Positions 25,207 to 34,413 of a stretch of DNA of 44,454 nucleotides are shown here, piece by piece. The stretch comes from Lachnospiraceae bacterium (GTDB lineage Bacteria; Bacillota; Clostridia; Lachnospirales; Lachnospiraceae): the NCBI GenBank assembly GCA_017615545.1, contig JAFZZY010000045.1, forward strand, positions 1 to 44,454, in the 5' to 3' direction. Within the stretch, counting starts at the first letter, position 1. The number at the start of each line of letters is the position of its first letter. Both the position numbers and the translations under genes were made by a program. Under the pieces are notes generated by a model that had not been told where the DNA came from, did not search any database, and saw only the letters and a program-made list of their open reading frames with translations.

Positions 25207-25860
25207 ATGAAGTTTTTTATCGACACAGCGGACGTTGAAGCGATCCGTAAAGCCAATGACATGGGCATCATCTGTGGTGTTACCACGAACCCTTCTCTGA
25301 TCGCAAAGGAAGGCAGAGATTTTAACGAGGTTATCAAGGAGATCACCACCATCGTTGACGGTCCTATCAGCGGCGAAGTAAAGGCTACCACCGTAGACGC
25401 CGAGACCATGATCGAAGAGGCTAAGGCGATCGCTGCCATCCACCCGAATATGGTCGTTAAGATCCCGATGACCGCTGAAGGTCTGAAGGCTACTAAGGCC
25501 TGCAAGCAGATGGGTATCAAGACCAACGTTACCCTGATCTTCTCCGCAGCTCAGGCTCTCCTCGCTGCAAGAGCAGGCGCTACCTATGTTTCCCCGTTCC
25601 TGGGTCGTCTGGATGACATCTCCATGCCCGGTATCGATCTGATCCAGTCCATCGCCGACATCTTCGCATTGCACGGCATCGAGACCGAGATCATCGCTGC
25701 AAGCGTTCGTAACCCGATCCACGTTATCGACTGCGCAGCTGCAGGCGCTGACATCGCAACCGTACCTTACAACGTACTGATGCAGATGATCAATCACCCG
25801 CTGACCACACAGGGCATCGAGAAGTTCAAGAAGGACTACATTGCCGTATTCGGTGAATAA
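25207..25860 (+). CDS. tal: Transaldolase (fructose-6-phosphate aldolase type)
   Basis: A 217-residue small-type transaldolase (TalC/MipB/FSA-like) for the non-oxidative pentose phosphate pathway. Signatures seen are [25 protein letters not shown], the catalytic Lys in MVVKIPMT, and [16 protein letters not shown]. The ACCGGAGG site lies about 7 nt upstream. Transketolase follows after 31 nt. Whether it acts as transaldolase or as fructose-6-phosphate aldolase cannot be settled by eye; with transketolase beside it, transaldolase is likely. Confidence 0.92.
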   Translation: MKFFIDTADVEAIRKANDMGIICGVTTNPSLIAKEGRDFNEVIKEITTIVDGPISGEVKATTVDAETMIEEAKAIAAIHPNMVVKIPMTAEGLKATKACKQMGIKTNVTLIFSAAQALLAARAGATYVSPFLGRLDDISMPGIDLIQSIADIFALHGIETEIIAASVRNPIHVIDCAAAGADIATVPYNVLMQMINHPLTTQGIEKFKKDYIAVFGE

Positions 25861-25891
25861 TTGACCGATAGATTACCAGGAGGACATTAAC

Positions 25892-27874
25892 ATGAGCAAT
25901 ATCGAAATGCAGTCGGTAAACGCCATCCGTGTGCTTGCCGCTGATGCGGTCCAGAAGGCAAATTCCGGTCACCCGGGACTTCCGCTCGGCTCCGCTGCCA
26001 TGGCTTACGAGCTTTGGGCAAATCATATGAACCACAACCCGGCTGATACCGAGTGGGCTAACCGCGACCGTTTCATCCTGTCCGGCGGACATGGTTCGAC
26101 TCTTTTGTATTCACTTCTTCATCTGTTCGGCTACGGCCTGACCGTTGAGGATCTCAAGCAGTTCCGTCAGGACGGCTCTCTGACCCCGGGACATCCGGAG
26201 TATAAGCATACCCGTGGCGTTGAAGCAACGACCGGCCCTCTGGGCGCTGGTATGGGTATGGCAGTCGGTATGGCGATCGCTGAGGCACATCTTGCAGCAA
26301 CCTTCAACAAGGAGAACTTCCCGGTCGTAGATCACTACACCTTCGTTCTCGGCGGCGACGGCTGCATGATGGAGGGTATCTCCTCCGAAGCATTCTCCCT
26401 TGCGGGAACACTGGGCCTCTCTAAGTTGATCGTTCTGTACGACTCCAACAAGATCTCGATCGAAGGCTCCACCGACATCGCATTCACTGAGAACGTTGAG
26501 ATGCGTATGCAGGCATTCGGTTTCCAGACCCTCACCGTTGAGGACGGAAACAACCTCGAGGAGATCGGTAAGGCGATCGAGGCTGCAAAGGCTGAGAAGA
26601 CCAAGCCTTCCTTCATCATCGTAAAGACTCAGATCGGTTATGGCTGCCCGGCGAAGCAGGGTAAGGCCAGCGCACACGGCGAGCCTCTCGGCGTGGATAA
26701 CGTAGCCGCTCTGAAGGAGAACCTCGGATGGCCGTCTCAGGAGCCGTTCTTCGTTCCCGATGAAGTATATGCAAACTACAAGGAAAAGGCACAGAAGGGC
26801 GCTAAGGCTCAGGCAGCATGGGAAGCTATGTTCGCTGATTACTGTGCAAAATATCCGGAGATGAAGACCATGTGGGATCAGTACTACAAGGGCGACGTTT
26901 CCGATGAACTGATGAACAGCGAGAGCTACTGGGCATACGACGATAAGGCTGATGCTACCCGTAACCTGTCCGGTAAGATGATCAACCGTCTGAAGACAGT
27001 TATGCCGAACCTCATCGGCGGCGCAGCTGACCTGGCTCCGTCTACGAAGACTTACATGGCTGACTGCGGCGATTTCTCGAAGTCGAACTACGCAGGACGC
27101 AACCTGCACTTCGGTGTTCGTGAGCTGGCTATGGCAGCGATCGGTAACGGTATCATGTTGCACGGCGGTCTTCGCGCATTCGTTTCCACATTCTTCGTAT
27201 TCAGCGATTACGTTAAGCCGATGGCGCGTCTTTCCGCGATCATGGGTGTTCCGCTTACCTACGTTCTGACACACGACTCCATCGGTGTTGGCGAGGACGG
27301 CCCTACCCACGAGCCCATCGAGCAGTTGGCTATGCTTCGTGCGATGCCGAACTTCGCAGTATATCGTCCTTGCGACGCTACTGAGACGGCAGCAGCTTGG
27401 TATTTCGCAGCTACAAATAAAGACATGCCGACCGCACTCGTTCTGACACGTCAGAACCTGCCGCAGATGGCAGGCTCCTCTAAGGAAGCTCTGAAGGGCG
27501 GCTATGTGATTTCCGAGGCTAAGAAGGCTGACTTCGACGGTATCCTTATCGCTAGCGGTTCCGAAGTTGAACTTGCTGTTAACGCACAGGCTCAGCTTGC
27601 AGCTGATGGCATCGACGTTCGTGTCGTTTCCATGCCTTGTATGGATCTGTTCGAGAAGCAGTCCGCAGAGTATAAGGAGAGCGTTCTTCCAAAGAGCGTT
27701 CGCAAGCGTGTTGCAATCGAGGCACTTTCCGATTTCGGTTGGGGCCGTTATGTAGGTCTGGACGGCGCAGTCGTAGCTATGAAGGGCTTCGGCGCATCCG
27801 CACCTGCAAAGATCCTGTTCGAGAAGTTCGGTTTCACTACCCAGAACGTAGTAGAGACCTTCAAGTCACTGTAA
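25892..27874 (+). CDS. tkt: Transketolase
   Basis: A 660-residue thiamine-diphosphate enzyme moving two-carbon units between pentose and hexose phosphates. Family marks: KANSGHPGLPLG, the ThDP motif GDGCMMEGISSEAFSLAG, GPTHEPIEQLAMLR, and a C-terminal domain beginning near ALVLTRQNLP. Length is typical. CAGGAGG precedes the start. It is the second gene after transaldolase and serves pentose use together with GH51, GH8 and AraD. Three consecutive in-frame stop codons (TAA, TAG, TGA at 27872-27880) end the gene. Codon use favours GCT, GCA and GTT more than most neighbours, suggesting high expression. Confidence 0.97.
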   Translation: MSNIEMQSVNAIRVLAADAVQKANSGHPGLPLGSAAMAYELWANHMNHNPADTEWANRDRFILSGGHGSTLLYSLLHLFGYGLTVEDLKQFRQDGSLTPGHPEYKHTRGVEATTGPLGAGMGMAVGMAIAEAHLAATFNKENFPVVDHYTFVLGGDGCMMEGISSEAFSLAGTLGLSKLIVLYDSNKISIEGSTDIAFTENVEMRMQAFGFQTLTVEDGNNLEEIGKAIEAAKAEKTKPSFIIVKTQIGYGCPAKQGKASAHGEPLGVDNVAALKENLGWPSQEPFFVPDEVYANYKEKAQKGAKAQAAWEAMFADYCAKYPEMKTMWDQYYKGDVSDELMNSESYWAYDDKADATRNLSGKMINRLKTVMPNLIGGAADLAPSTKTYMADCGDFSKSNYAGRNLHFGVRELAMAAIGNGIMLHGGLRAFVSTFFVFSDYVKPMARLSAIMGVPLTYVLTHDSIGVGEDGPTHEPIEQLAMLRAMPNFAVYRPCDATETAAAWYFAATNKDMPTALVLTRQNLPQMAGSSKEALKGGYVISEAKKADFDGILIASGSEVELAVNAQAQLAADGIDVRVVSMPCMDLFEKQSAEYKESVLPKSVRKRVAIEALSDFGWGRYVGLDGAVVAMKGFGASAPAKILFEKFGFTTQNVVETFKSL

Positions 27875-27913
27875 TAGTGAGTGGGAGCCGGGAAACACCT
27901 GACTCTCATAAAG

Positions 27914-27950
27914 AAAACCCGCTGCGGTCATACGCCGCAGCGGGTTTTGC
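27914..27950 (+). terminator. Terminator of the tal-tkt operon
   Basis: AAAACCCGCTGCGG (27914-27927) pairs perfectly with CCGCAGCGGGTTTT (27935-27948) around a 7-nt loop, with a T-run at the end. Confidence 0.9.
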
Positions 27951-27990
27951 ATACTGTGAAACGCGGTTGGGAGAAGAAAAGGGGAGATTC

Positions 27991-28632
27991 ATGAACATAT
28001 ATTTGATCAGACATGGCAGACAGGCGAACCGCCTAGTCAATTCGAATACACCGCTGAGTCCGGAGGGGCAGCGCCAGGCCGAACTGGTTGGTTGCCGCCT
28101 GCTTCGCTACCACCCGCAGATCCTGTACTCCAGCAACCTGATCCGCGCGGTCGAGACCGCCGGGATCATCAACCGCTACCTGGAGCTTCCCTATCGCACG
28201 AAGGAGGATATCCGCGAGATCTGCTACGGTGATCTGGAAAACCATAGCGACGAGGAGAACCTCGAGCGTTTTCCTGCCTTTCTGGAGGCCTACAAGCGCT
28301 ATGACGAGGATTTACCCTTCCCCAACGGAGAATGTGGCAGGGACGTGTATAAACGTGGAATTAAGGCCATCTACGAGATCATAGACGAGGCGCGCAGTGA
28401 AGGTTACGAGCGCGTGGCCGTAGTGACCCACGGTATGTTCATCCGCAGCCTGCTCGCAGGCATCTTCGCAAAGGACTTCGCCACGAAGGCTCTCCTCGCC
28501 AAAGACATGGAAAACTGCAGTATCACCGAACTCAGCTACATCCCGGAGCAGGATCTGTTCACGCTTGAACGCCTGAACGACTACGCGCACCTGGAGGACG
28601 AACCCGAACTGCTGAGACGGACCTGGAAGTAA
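27991..28632 (+). CDS. Histidine phosphatase family protein
   Basis: A 213-residue member of the histidine phosphatase (phosphoglycerate mutase-like) superfamily: the N-terminal IYLIRHGRQ carries the phosphorylated His, SSNLIRAVETAGI the second signature, and VVTHGMFIR the second catalytic His. Such enzymes dephosphorylate sugar phosphates or other small molecules; the substrate is not evident. AGGGGAG stands just upstream of ATG 27991. It lies between two strong terminators, so it is likely a single-gene unit. The longer reading frame that starts inside tkt is not real. Confidence 0.85.
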   Translation: MNIYLIRHGRQANRLVNSNTPLSPEGQRQAELVGCRLLRYHPQILYSSNLIRAVETAGIINRYLELPYRTKEDIREICYGDLENHSDEENLERFPAFLEAYKRYDEDLPFPNGECGRDVYKRGIKAIYEIIDEARSEGYERVAVVTHGMFIRSLLAGIFAKDFATKALLAKDMENCSITELSYIPEQDLFTLERLNDYAHLEDEPELLRRTWK

Positions 28633-28652
28633 ATTAAATGAGTGAAGATACA

Positions 28653-28698
28653 CGCCGGGAGGGCAGCCCGGGAAGGGCCGCCCTCCCGGCGATATTTT
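28653..28698 (+). terminator. Terminator after the histidine phosphatase gene
   Basis: CGCCGGGAGGGC (28653-28664) pairs with GCCCTCCCGGCG (28680-28691), followed by ATATTTTT. Confidence 0.9.
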
Positions 28699-28760
28699 TG
28701 CGGACATTTCCCCCTAAATAACAAGATAAGGGATATCGGGACCGATTCAAACACAAGACC

Positions 28761-28789
28761 TTGACCTTAGGCCCTGTTTCGGTTATAAT
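28761..28789 (+). promoter_or_regulatory. Promoter of the topoisomerase genes
   Basis: TTGACC (28761-28766) and a consensus TATAAT (28784-28789) with a 17-bp spacer, 80 bp before the subunit B start: one of the best promoters in the window. Confidence 0.75.
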
Positions 28790-28868
28790 GTTAGTTGGGT
28801 TTTCAGGAGTTTCCGTGAGGGGGCTTCCATTTGAACCGTGTGAAGAATGAAAGTGCGAGGGAGGCAAC

Positions 28869-30785
28869 ATGGCAAACAACGAATACAATGCCAGCAGTAT
28901 ATCGGTTTTAGAGGGGCTGGAAGCGGTCCGCGTACGTCCGGGTATGTACATCGGAAGTGTTTCCACATCCGGTCTGAACCATTTGATCTACGAGATCGTG
29001 GACAATGCCGTCGATGAGCATCTGGCCGGCGTTTGCACCGAGATCACCGTACGTTTGGAGGAGGATAACTCCGTAACGGTTACGGATAACGGCCGCGGTA
29101 TCCCCGTGGATATGCACGAAAAAGGAGTTCCGGCGGAGCGCCTGGTCTTTACGACCCTGCATGCCGGCGGAAAGTTTGACAATAAAGCGTACGCGACCAG
29201 CGGCGGTCTGCACGGCGTAGGTTCCTCCGTCGTAAACGCCCTGTCCGAATATCTGGAAGTCAAGGTCATGACCGGCGGCTTCATCCACTACGATTCGTAC
29301 GCGCGCGGTGTGCCGACCGTCGACCTCGAGGACGGCAAACTGCCCATCATCGGTAAGACGAAACTCACGGGCACCAGCATCAACTTCCTGCCCGACGAAG
29401 AGATCTTCGAGAAGATCAAATACAACGTGACGGCGATCAAGAGCCGCCTGCACGAGACTGCCTATCTGAACCCCGGCCTGCGCCTCGTCTTCATCAACGA
29501 GCACAAAGGCGAGAAGGAAGAAGTCGTTTTCCATGAGACGGAAGGCATCTGTGCTTACGTAAAAGAACTGAATAAAGGCAAAGAGGCCGTGACCGACGTC
29601 ATTTCCCTCAAAGGCACGAGCGACCGCATCGAGGTCGACATCGCCTTCCAGTTCGTCAATACATTTGAGGAAAAGACCCTCGGCTACTGTAACAATATCT
29701 ATAACTCCGACGGTGGTACGCACCTGACCGGTTTCCGCACCAAATTCACCCAGGTGCTGAACAACTACGCGCGCCAGCTCGGCATCCTGAAGGATAAAGA
29801 CATCAATTTCACGGGTCCGGATACGCGATGCGGTCTGACCGCGATCGTCGCGATCAAACACCCCGACCCGCTGTTCGAAGGCCAGACGAAGACGAAGCTC
29901 GGCAGCGCCGACGCGACGAAGGCTGTTGCGGCGGTGACGGGAGAGCAGTTGACCATTTACTGCGACCGCAACCTTGAGGCCCTGAAGGCCATGATCTCCT
30001 GCGCAGAGAAATCCGCGAAGATCCGTAAGGCCGAAGAGAAGGCGAAATCCAACCTCCTCGGCAAGACGAAGTACTCCTTCGACGGCAACGGCAAGCTCGC
30101 CAACTGCGAGAGCCGCGACGCCTCGAAGTGCGAGATCTTCATCGTCGAGGGTGACTCCGCGGGCGGCTCCGCAAAGACCGCGCGCGACCGCAAGTATCAG
30201 GCCATCATGCCCATCCGCGGTAAGATCCTCAACGTCGAGAAGGCGACCATCGATAAGGTTCTGGCCAATGCTGAGATCCGCTCGCTGGTACAGGCCTTCG
30301 GCTGCGGTTTCTCGGAAGGCTACGGCAACGACTTCGATATCTCGAAGCTCCGCTACGACAAGATCGTCATCATGGCCGATGCCGACGTCGACGGCGCGCA
30401 CATCAGCACGCTGCTGCTCACGTTTTTCTATCGTTTCATGCCCGAATTGATCAGCGAGGGTCATGTCTACATCGCCATGCCGCCGCTGTACAAAGCGATC
30501 CCCTCGCGCGGCCCGCAGGAGTACCTTTACGACGACGTCGCGCTCGAGAAATACAAAAAGACCCACAAATCATTTACCCTGCAGCGCTATAAGGGCTTGG
30601 GCGAGATGGATGCCCAGCAGCTCTGGGAGACCACTCTGGATCCCGAGCACCGCAACATGAAGCGCGTAAAGATCGAGGATGCCCGCCTGGCTAACGAAGT
30701 CACCGAGATCCTCATGGGCAATGATGTCGAGCCTCGCCGCGACTTCATCTACGAGCACGCAAAAGAAGCAGAACTCGACATCTGA
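28869..30785 (+). CDS. parE: Type II DNA topoisomerase subunit B (ParE, or GyrB)
   Basis: A 638-residue ATPase subunit of a type II topoisomerase. The GHKL ATP site is visible (EIVDNAVDEHLAG, DNGRGIPVD, GGLHGVGSSVVNAL), then a transducer domain and a Toprim domain with EGDSAGGSAK and DADVDGAHI. The C-terminal PRRDFIYEHA is typical. The partner gene starts 13 nt after its stop. GyrB and ParE cannot be told apart safely from this subunit. I prefer ParE because the partner lacks a visible GyrA box. Confidence 0.85.
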   Translation: MANNEYNASSISVLEGLEAVRVRPGMYIGSVSTSGLNHLIYEIVDNAVDEHLAGVCTEITVRLEEDNSVTVTDNGRGIPVDMHEKGVPAERLVFTTLHAGGKFDNKAYATSGGLHGVGSSVVNALSEYLEVKVMTGGFIHYDSYARGVPTVDLEDGKLPIIGKTKLTGTSINFLPDEEIFEKIKYNVTAIKSRLHETAYLNPGLRLVFINEHKGEKEEVVFHETEGICAYVKELNKGKEAVTDVISLKGTSDRIEVDIAFQFVNTFEEKTLGYCNNIYNSDGGTHLTGFRTKFTQVLNNYARQLGILKDKDINFTGPDTRCGLTAIVAIKHPDPLFEGQTKTKLGSADATKAVAAVTGEQLTIYCDRNLEALKAMISCAEKSAKIRKAEEKAKSNLLGKTKYSFDGNGKLANCESRDASKCEIFIVEGDSAGGSAKTARDRKYQAIMPIRGKILNVEKATIDKVLANAEIRSLVQAFGCGFSEGYGNDFDISKLRYDKIVIMADADVDGAHISTLLLTFFYRFMPELISEGHVYIAMPPLYKAIPSRGPQEYLYDDVALEKYKKTHKSFTLQRYKGLGEMDAQQLWETTLDPEHRNMKRVKIEDARLANEVTEILMGNDVEPRRDFIYEHAKEAELDI

Positions 30786-30798
30786 TCGGAGGAGAAAC

Positions 30799-33039
30799 AT
30801 GCCGGAAAACATTATAACCACAGAATATTCTGCGGAAATGCAGCAATCCTATATCAACTACTCCATGTCCGTCATCACCTCACGTGCGGTGCCGGATGTG
30901 CGGGACGGTCTGAAGCCGGTACAGCGCCGCGTGCTCTACGCGATGAACGAACTGGGCTTAAACAGCGACAAACCGCACCGTAAATCCGCACGTATCGTCG
31001 GCGATACCATGGGTAAATATCACCCCCACGGCGACAGCTCCATCTACGACGCCCTGGTCGTTCTGTCCCAGGACTTCAAAAAGGGCATGGCGCTCGTCGA
31101 CGGTCACGGAAACTTCGGTTCTATCGAGGGTGACGGCGCGGCGGCCATGCGATACACCGAGGCCCGCCTGAAGAAATTCACACAGGAAGTCTACCTGGCC
31201 GACCTGGATAAAAACGTCATCGACTTCGTTCCGAACTTCGATGAGACAGAGAAGGAGCCGTCCGTGCTCCCGGTCCGCATTCCCAACCTTCTGGTCAATG
31301 GTTCCGAGGGTATCGCAGTCGGTATGGCGACGTCCATCCCCACGCACAACCTCGCGGAAGTCATCGACGCGATGAAGTACCTGATGGACTACCCGCACGC
31401 ATCGACGAAGGAACTCTTGAACCTGATGCCCGGCCCGGATTTCCCGACCGGCGGCTATGTAACGAATAAGAGCGAACTTCTCGAGATCTACGAGACCGGA
31501 CGCGGTAAGATCAAACTCCGCGGCAAGGCGCAGCTCGTGCCCGCAAAACGTAAGGCGGACCGCGACCACATCGAGATCACTGAGATCCCCTATACCATGA
31601 TCGGTGCCAACATCGGTAAGTTCCTGTCCGACGTCATGGCCCTCGTGGAAGCGAAGAAACTGCCCGATATCACCGACATTTCCAACATGTCCTCGAAGGA
31701 AGGCATCAAGATCGTTCTGGAACTGAAGAAGGGCGCGGACGGCGAGAAGACGTTGCAGGGCCTTTATAAGAAGACGAAACTGGAGGATACCTTCGGGGTC
31801 AATATGCTGGCCATCGCGAACGGTAAGCCGCTGACGCTGTCCCTGCGCGAGATCCTGCAGTACAACATCGACTTCCAGATCGACATCAACACCCGCAAAT
31901 ACACCACGCTCCTGAAGAAGGAAGAAGAGAAGAAAGAGATCCAGGAAGGTCTCATCCGCGCGGTGGACATCATTGATCTCATCATCGAGATCATCCGCGG
32001 CAGTAAGGATATCAAGATGGCGAAAGGCTGCCTGGTGAATGGCGACATCACCGGCATCAAATTCAAATCGACAAAAAGTAAAGCGGAAGCACAGAAACTG
32101 AACTTCACCGAAGCCCAGGCAACGGCGATCCTCGAACTGCGACTCTCCAAACTCATTGGCCTCGAGATCCTGGCCCTGCAGGAGGACTACAAGGACACGC
32201 TCGCGAAGATCAAAAAATACACGGGCATCCTGAAGAGCCGCAAGACCATGATGGACACCATCAAAGAGGATCTGGACCGCATAAAGAAGTACTACGGCCT
32301 GAAGCGCCGCACACGCATCGAGGATATCGAGGAGGCAGTCTTCGAAGAGGCGCCCATCGTCGAGACTCCGGTGGTGTTCGCGATGAACCGCTTCGGCTAC
32401 GCGAAGACACTCGACGTTTCCGTATACCAGAAGAACGAGGAGTCCGTGCTCGCGGATCATAAGGTGGTCTTCACCTGCATGAACACGTCGAAGGTCGGCC
32501 TGTTCACGGCGGAAGGCACGCTCCACCAGCTGAAGGTGCTCGACCTGCCGTTGTGTAAACCGAAGGATAAGGGCGTTCCTCTGGACAATGTCTGCAACCT
32601 CGATTCGTCGAAGGAGAACCTGATCACGGTGATCCCTTTCGACACCAAGTTGAAAGACCAGAACTACATATTTGTCACGAGACAGGGCCTCATCAAGCGT
32701 GTGTCCCCGGAGGAGTTCGTCTCCGTTAAGAAGACCATCGCCGCGACGAAACTGTCGGACGGCGACGCTGTTGTGGCTGTCCTGCCCGAGGTAAAACGCC
32801 ACATCATCCTGATCACGGATGATAAGATGTACCTGCGCTACCAGATCTCCGACATCCCGCTTCAGAAGAAGACGGCAGCCGGCGTGCGCGGCGTCAAACT
32901 GGCGGCCGGACAGCACGTGAAGAGCGCTTACCTGCTGAATCCTCACGAGGTCTCCATGATCTCGATCGATGACGATTTCTTTGATATTACCGAGACAAAA
33001 CTGAAGAAACGCGAAAGCGGCCGTCTCGAGAAATTGTGA
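30799..33039 (+). CDS. parC: Type II DNA topoisomerase subunit A (ParC, or GyrA)
   Basis: A 746-residue DNA-cleaving subunit. Signatures: SRAVPDVRDGLKPVQRRVLY, the quinolone region HPHGDSSIYDALV (Ser and Asp in the positions associated with susceptibility), and the catalytic Tyr in AAAMRYTEARL. The C-terminal domain has beta-propeller repeats, but the QRRGGKG-type GyrA box is not visible, and QRR replaces the HRR usual in GyrA, so topoisomerase IV subunit A is more likely. GGAGGAG lies just upstream of ATG 30799; a longer frame from 30679 inside parE is rejected. A GyrA call remains possible. Confidence 0.85.
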   Translation: MPENIITTEYSAEMQQSYINYSMSVITSRAVPDVRDGLKPVQRRVLYAMNELGLNSDKPHRKSARIVGDTMGKYHPHGDSSIYDALVVLSQDFKKGMALVDGHGNFGSIEGDGAAAMRYTEARLKKFTQEVYLADLDKNVIDFVPNFDETEKEPSVLPVRIPNLLVNGSEGIAVGMATSIPTHNLAEVIDAMKYLMDYPHASTKELLNLMPGPDFPTGGYVTNKSELLEIYETGRGKIKLRGKAQLVPAKRKADRDHIEITEIPYTMIGANIGKFLSDVMALVEAKKLPDITDISNMSSKEGIKIVLELKKGADGEKTLQGLYKKTKLEDTFGVNMLAIANGKPLTLSLREILQYNIDFQIDINTRKYTTLLKKEEEKKEIQEGLIRAVDIIDLIIEIIRGSKDIKMAKGCLVNGDITGIKFKSTKSKAEAQKLNFTEAQATAILELRLSKLIGLEILALQEDYKDTLAKIKKYTGILKSRKTMMDTIKEDLDRIKKYYGLKRRTRIEDIEEAVFEEAPIVETPVVFAMNRFGYAKTLDVSVYQKNEESVLADHKVVFTCMNTSKVGLFTAEGTLHQLKVLDLPLCKPKDKGVPLDNVCNLDSSKENLITVIPFDTKLKDQNYIFVTRQGLIKRVSPEEFVSVKKTIAATKLSDGDAVVAVLPEVKRHIILITDDKMYLRYQISDIPLQKKTAAGVRGVKLAAGQHVKSAYLLNPHEVSMISIDDDFFDITETKLKKRESGRLEKL

Positions 33040-33066
33040 AATCTTTGTGTACTTTTGCCGAAACTC

Positions 33067-33095
33067 TTGCAAAACCGCAGGTAGTGTGTTAAACT
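33067..33095 (+). promoter_or_regulatory. Promoter of the secreted foldase gene
   Basis: TTGCAA (33067-33072) and TAAACT (33090-33095) with a 17-bp spacer. The leader contains an 8-bp hairpin (TTATTCAA 33105-33112 with TTGAATAA 33126-33133). Confidence 0.55.
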
Positions 33096-33178
33096 TTCCT
33101 CGTGTTATTCAATCCGAACGATTTGTTGAATAAGACGATACACACGAAAGCGATCCTGCATTGCAAAGAGGAGATTTT

Positions 33179-34345
33179 ATGAAGAAATATCAAAGTAAGA
33201 AAATATTAGCAAAGGCCTGCGCGACTGTTGCTATCGCCGGACTACTTATGACCGGTTGCGAATCTAAGCGTGGAGATGACACGACGACCGCGGCGGATAC
33301 TACGACCCAGGCCGGTACCAGCGCAGCAGATCCTACCAGCGAATCGGAAGAGCCGTCAACGGAATATAAGCCCATTGACCCGAACGACTATGTTGTCGAT
33401 CTCGATAGCATCGTTATTTCCGATTATGTTGACATCTCAAAGGTGAAAGATCTCAAGATCACTACTGACGACGTGACCGCGAGTGATACATTCATCAAGT
33501 ACAACGTAGATTCTATGTTGGTAAGCAACTATGGTCTCGAATTGACCGAACAGGACCGTGTCGTTAAGGCCGGCGATACCGTAACCATTGACTACAAAGG
33601 CTATATCAACGGCGTCCGTTTCGACGGCGGTGTAGCATCAGGCTACGAGCTGGGCATCGGTTCCAGCAAGTTCATTTCCGGTTTCGAGGATGGCATCATC
33701 GGACACAGAGCGAATGAAGAGTTCGAGATCCATGTAACATTCCCCGAGGATTACGCGGATAAAGATTTTGCCGGCAGAGATGCTGTATTTAAGATCAAGA
33801 TCACTAAGATCCGGGCGCTGGAAGCAACCGATGAGAAGGTGAAAGAGAAGACCGAGGGCAAATACGAGACCTATCAGGCATTCTTCGATGAGAAGTCTGT
33901 TGAGGTTAAGCAGAACTACCATGACAGCATCATTCTCGGAAAGATCATGTCGGTCGTAGAAGAGAAGAAGGAGCACGAAGGCCTGATCAATGAATACGTT
34001 CAGGATCAGTTGGCTCGTGTGGATTCGATGTGCGCATCCTATGGCGTGGATCGTCTGACCTATCTGAATGCGATGGGTTATGATGTAAGTGAGTTCGAGT
34101 CGATCCTGCGTGAGAACGGCAAGGCGTACTCGAAGCAGAAACTTACGATCCTCGGCATCTGCCGCGAAAAGGGCTACAAGATCGAAGACGGCGAGATGGA
34201 AGAGTTCAAGCAGAGATTGATCAAGGACTACAGCCTGGAGAGCGAAGCAAAGCTCATGGAGGTCATGACAGCGGATGAACTCGAGTATCAGTTGTTCTAC
34301 GATAAGTTCCTGAATTATCTCAAGGAGTATAAGACCGTGGATTGA
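33179..34345 (+). CDS. Trigger-factor-like peptidyl-prolyl isomerase lipoprotein
   Basis: A 388-residue secreted lipoprotein. The signal peptide ends in the lipobox MTGC (Cys27 or nearby), then a Thr/Ser/Glu linker to about residue 65. An FKBP-type domain follows (VVKAGDTVTIDYKGYINGVRF, IGSSKFISGFEDGIIGH), then a long helical region like the C-terminal arm of trigger factor. The ribosome-binding domain of true trigger factor is absent, so it should assist folding of exported proteins at the outer face of the membrane. AGAGGAG precedes ATG 33179. It is monocistronic, between a promoter and a strong terminator. Confidence 0.85.
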   Translation: MKKYQSKKILAKACATVAIAGLLMTGCESKRGDDTTTAADTTTQAGTSAADPTSESEEPSTEYKPIDPNDYVVDLDSIVISDYVDISKVKDLKITTDDVTASDTFIKYNVDSMLVSNYGLELTEQDRVVKAGDTVTIDYKGYINGVRFDGGVASGYELGIGSSKFISGFEDGIIGHRANEEFEIHVTFPEDYADKDFAGRDAVFKIKITKIRALEATDEKVKEKTEGKYETYQAFFDEKSVEVKQNYHDSIILGKIMSVVEEKKEHEGLINEYVQDQLARVDSMCASYGVDRLTYLNAMGYDVSEFESILRENGKAYSKQKLTILGICREKGYKIEDGEMEEFKQRLIKDYSLESEAKLMEVMTADELEYQLFYDKFLNYLKEYKTVD

Positions 34346-34375
34346 TACGATCCCGGAAAGAGCAAATAAACACGA

Positions 34376-34410
34376 AACCGCCAAGAGGGAAGCCTCTTGG
34401 CGGTTTTTTG
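34376..34410. terminator. Terminator shared by the foldase and tetR genes
   Basis: AACCGCCAAGAGG (34376-34388) pairs perfectly with CCTCTTGGCGGTT (34393-34405) around GAAG, followed by a T-run on the plus strand. It lies between convergent genes. Confidence 0.9.
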
Positions 34411-34413
34411 CAG

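Noticed and set aside
26111..27310. Minus-strand frame opposite transketolase
   Set aside because: No ribosome-binding site or motif; the plus strand encodes an unmistakable transketolase.
27739..27990. Upstream extension of the histidine phosphatase gene into tkt
   Set aside because: It crosses the tkt end and a strong terminator; ATG 27991 has a good ribosome-binding site and begins the conserved fold.
28908..30566. Long minus-strand frame opposite the topoisomerase B gene
   Set aside because: Shadow of the high-GC third codon positions of parE; no start signal and no motif.
30958..33072. Long open frame of about 700 codons on the minus strand
   Set aside because: It lies opposite parC, has no ribosome-binding site or family motif, and its composition follows from the codon bias of the real gene.
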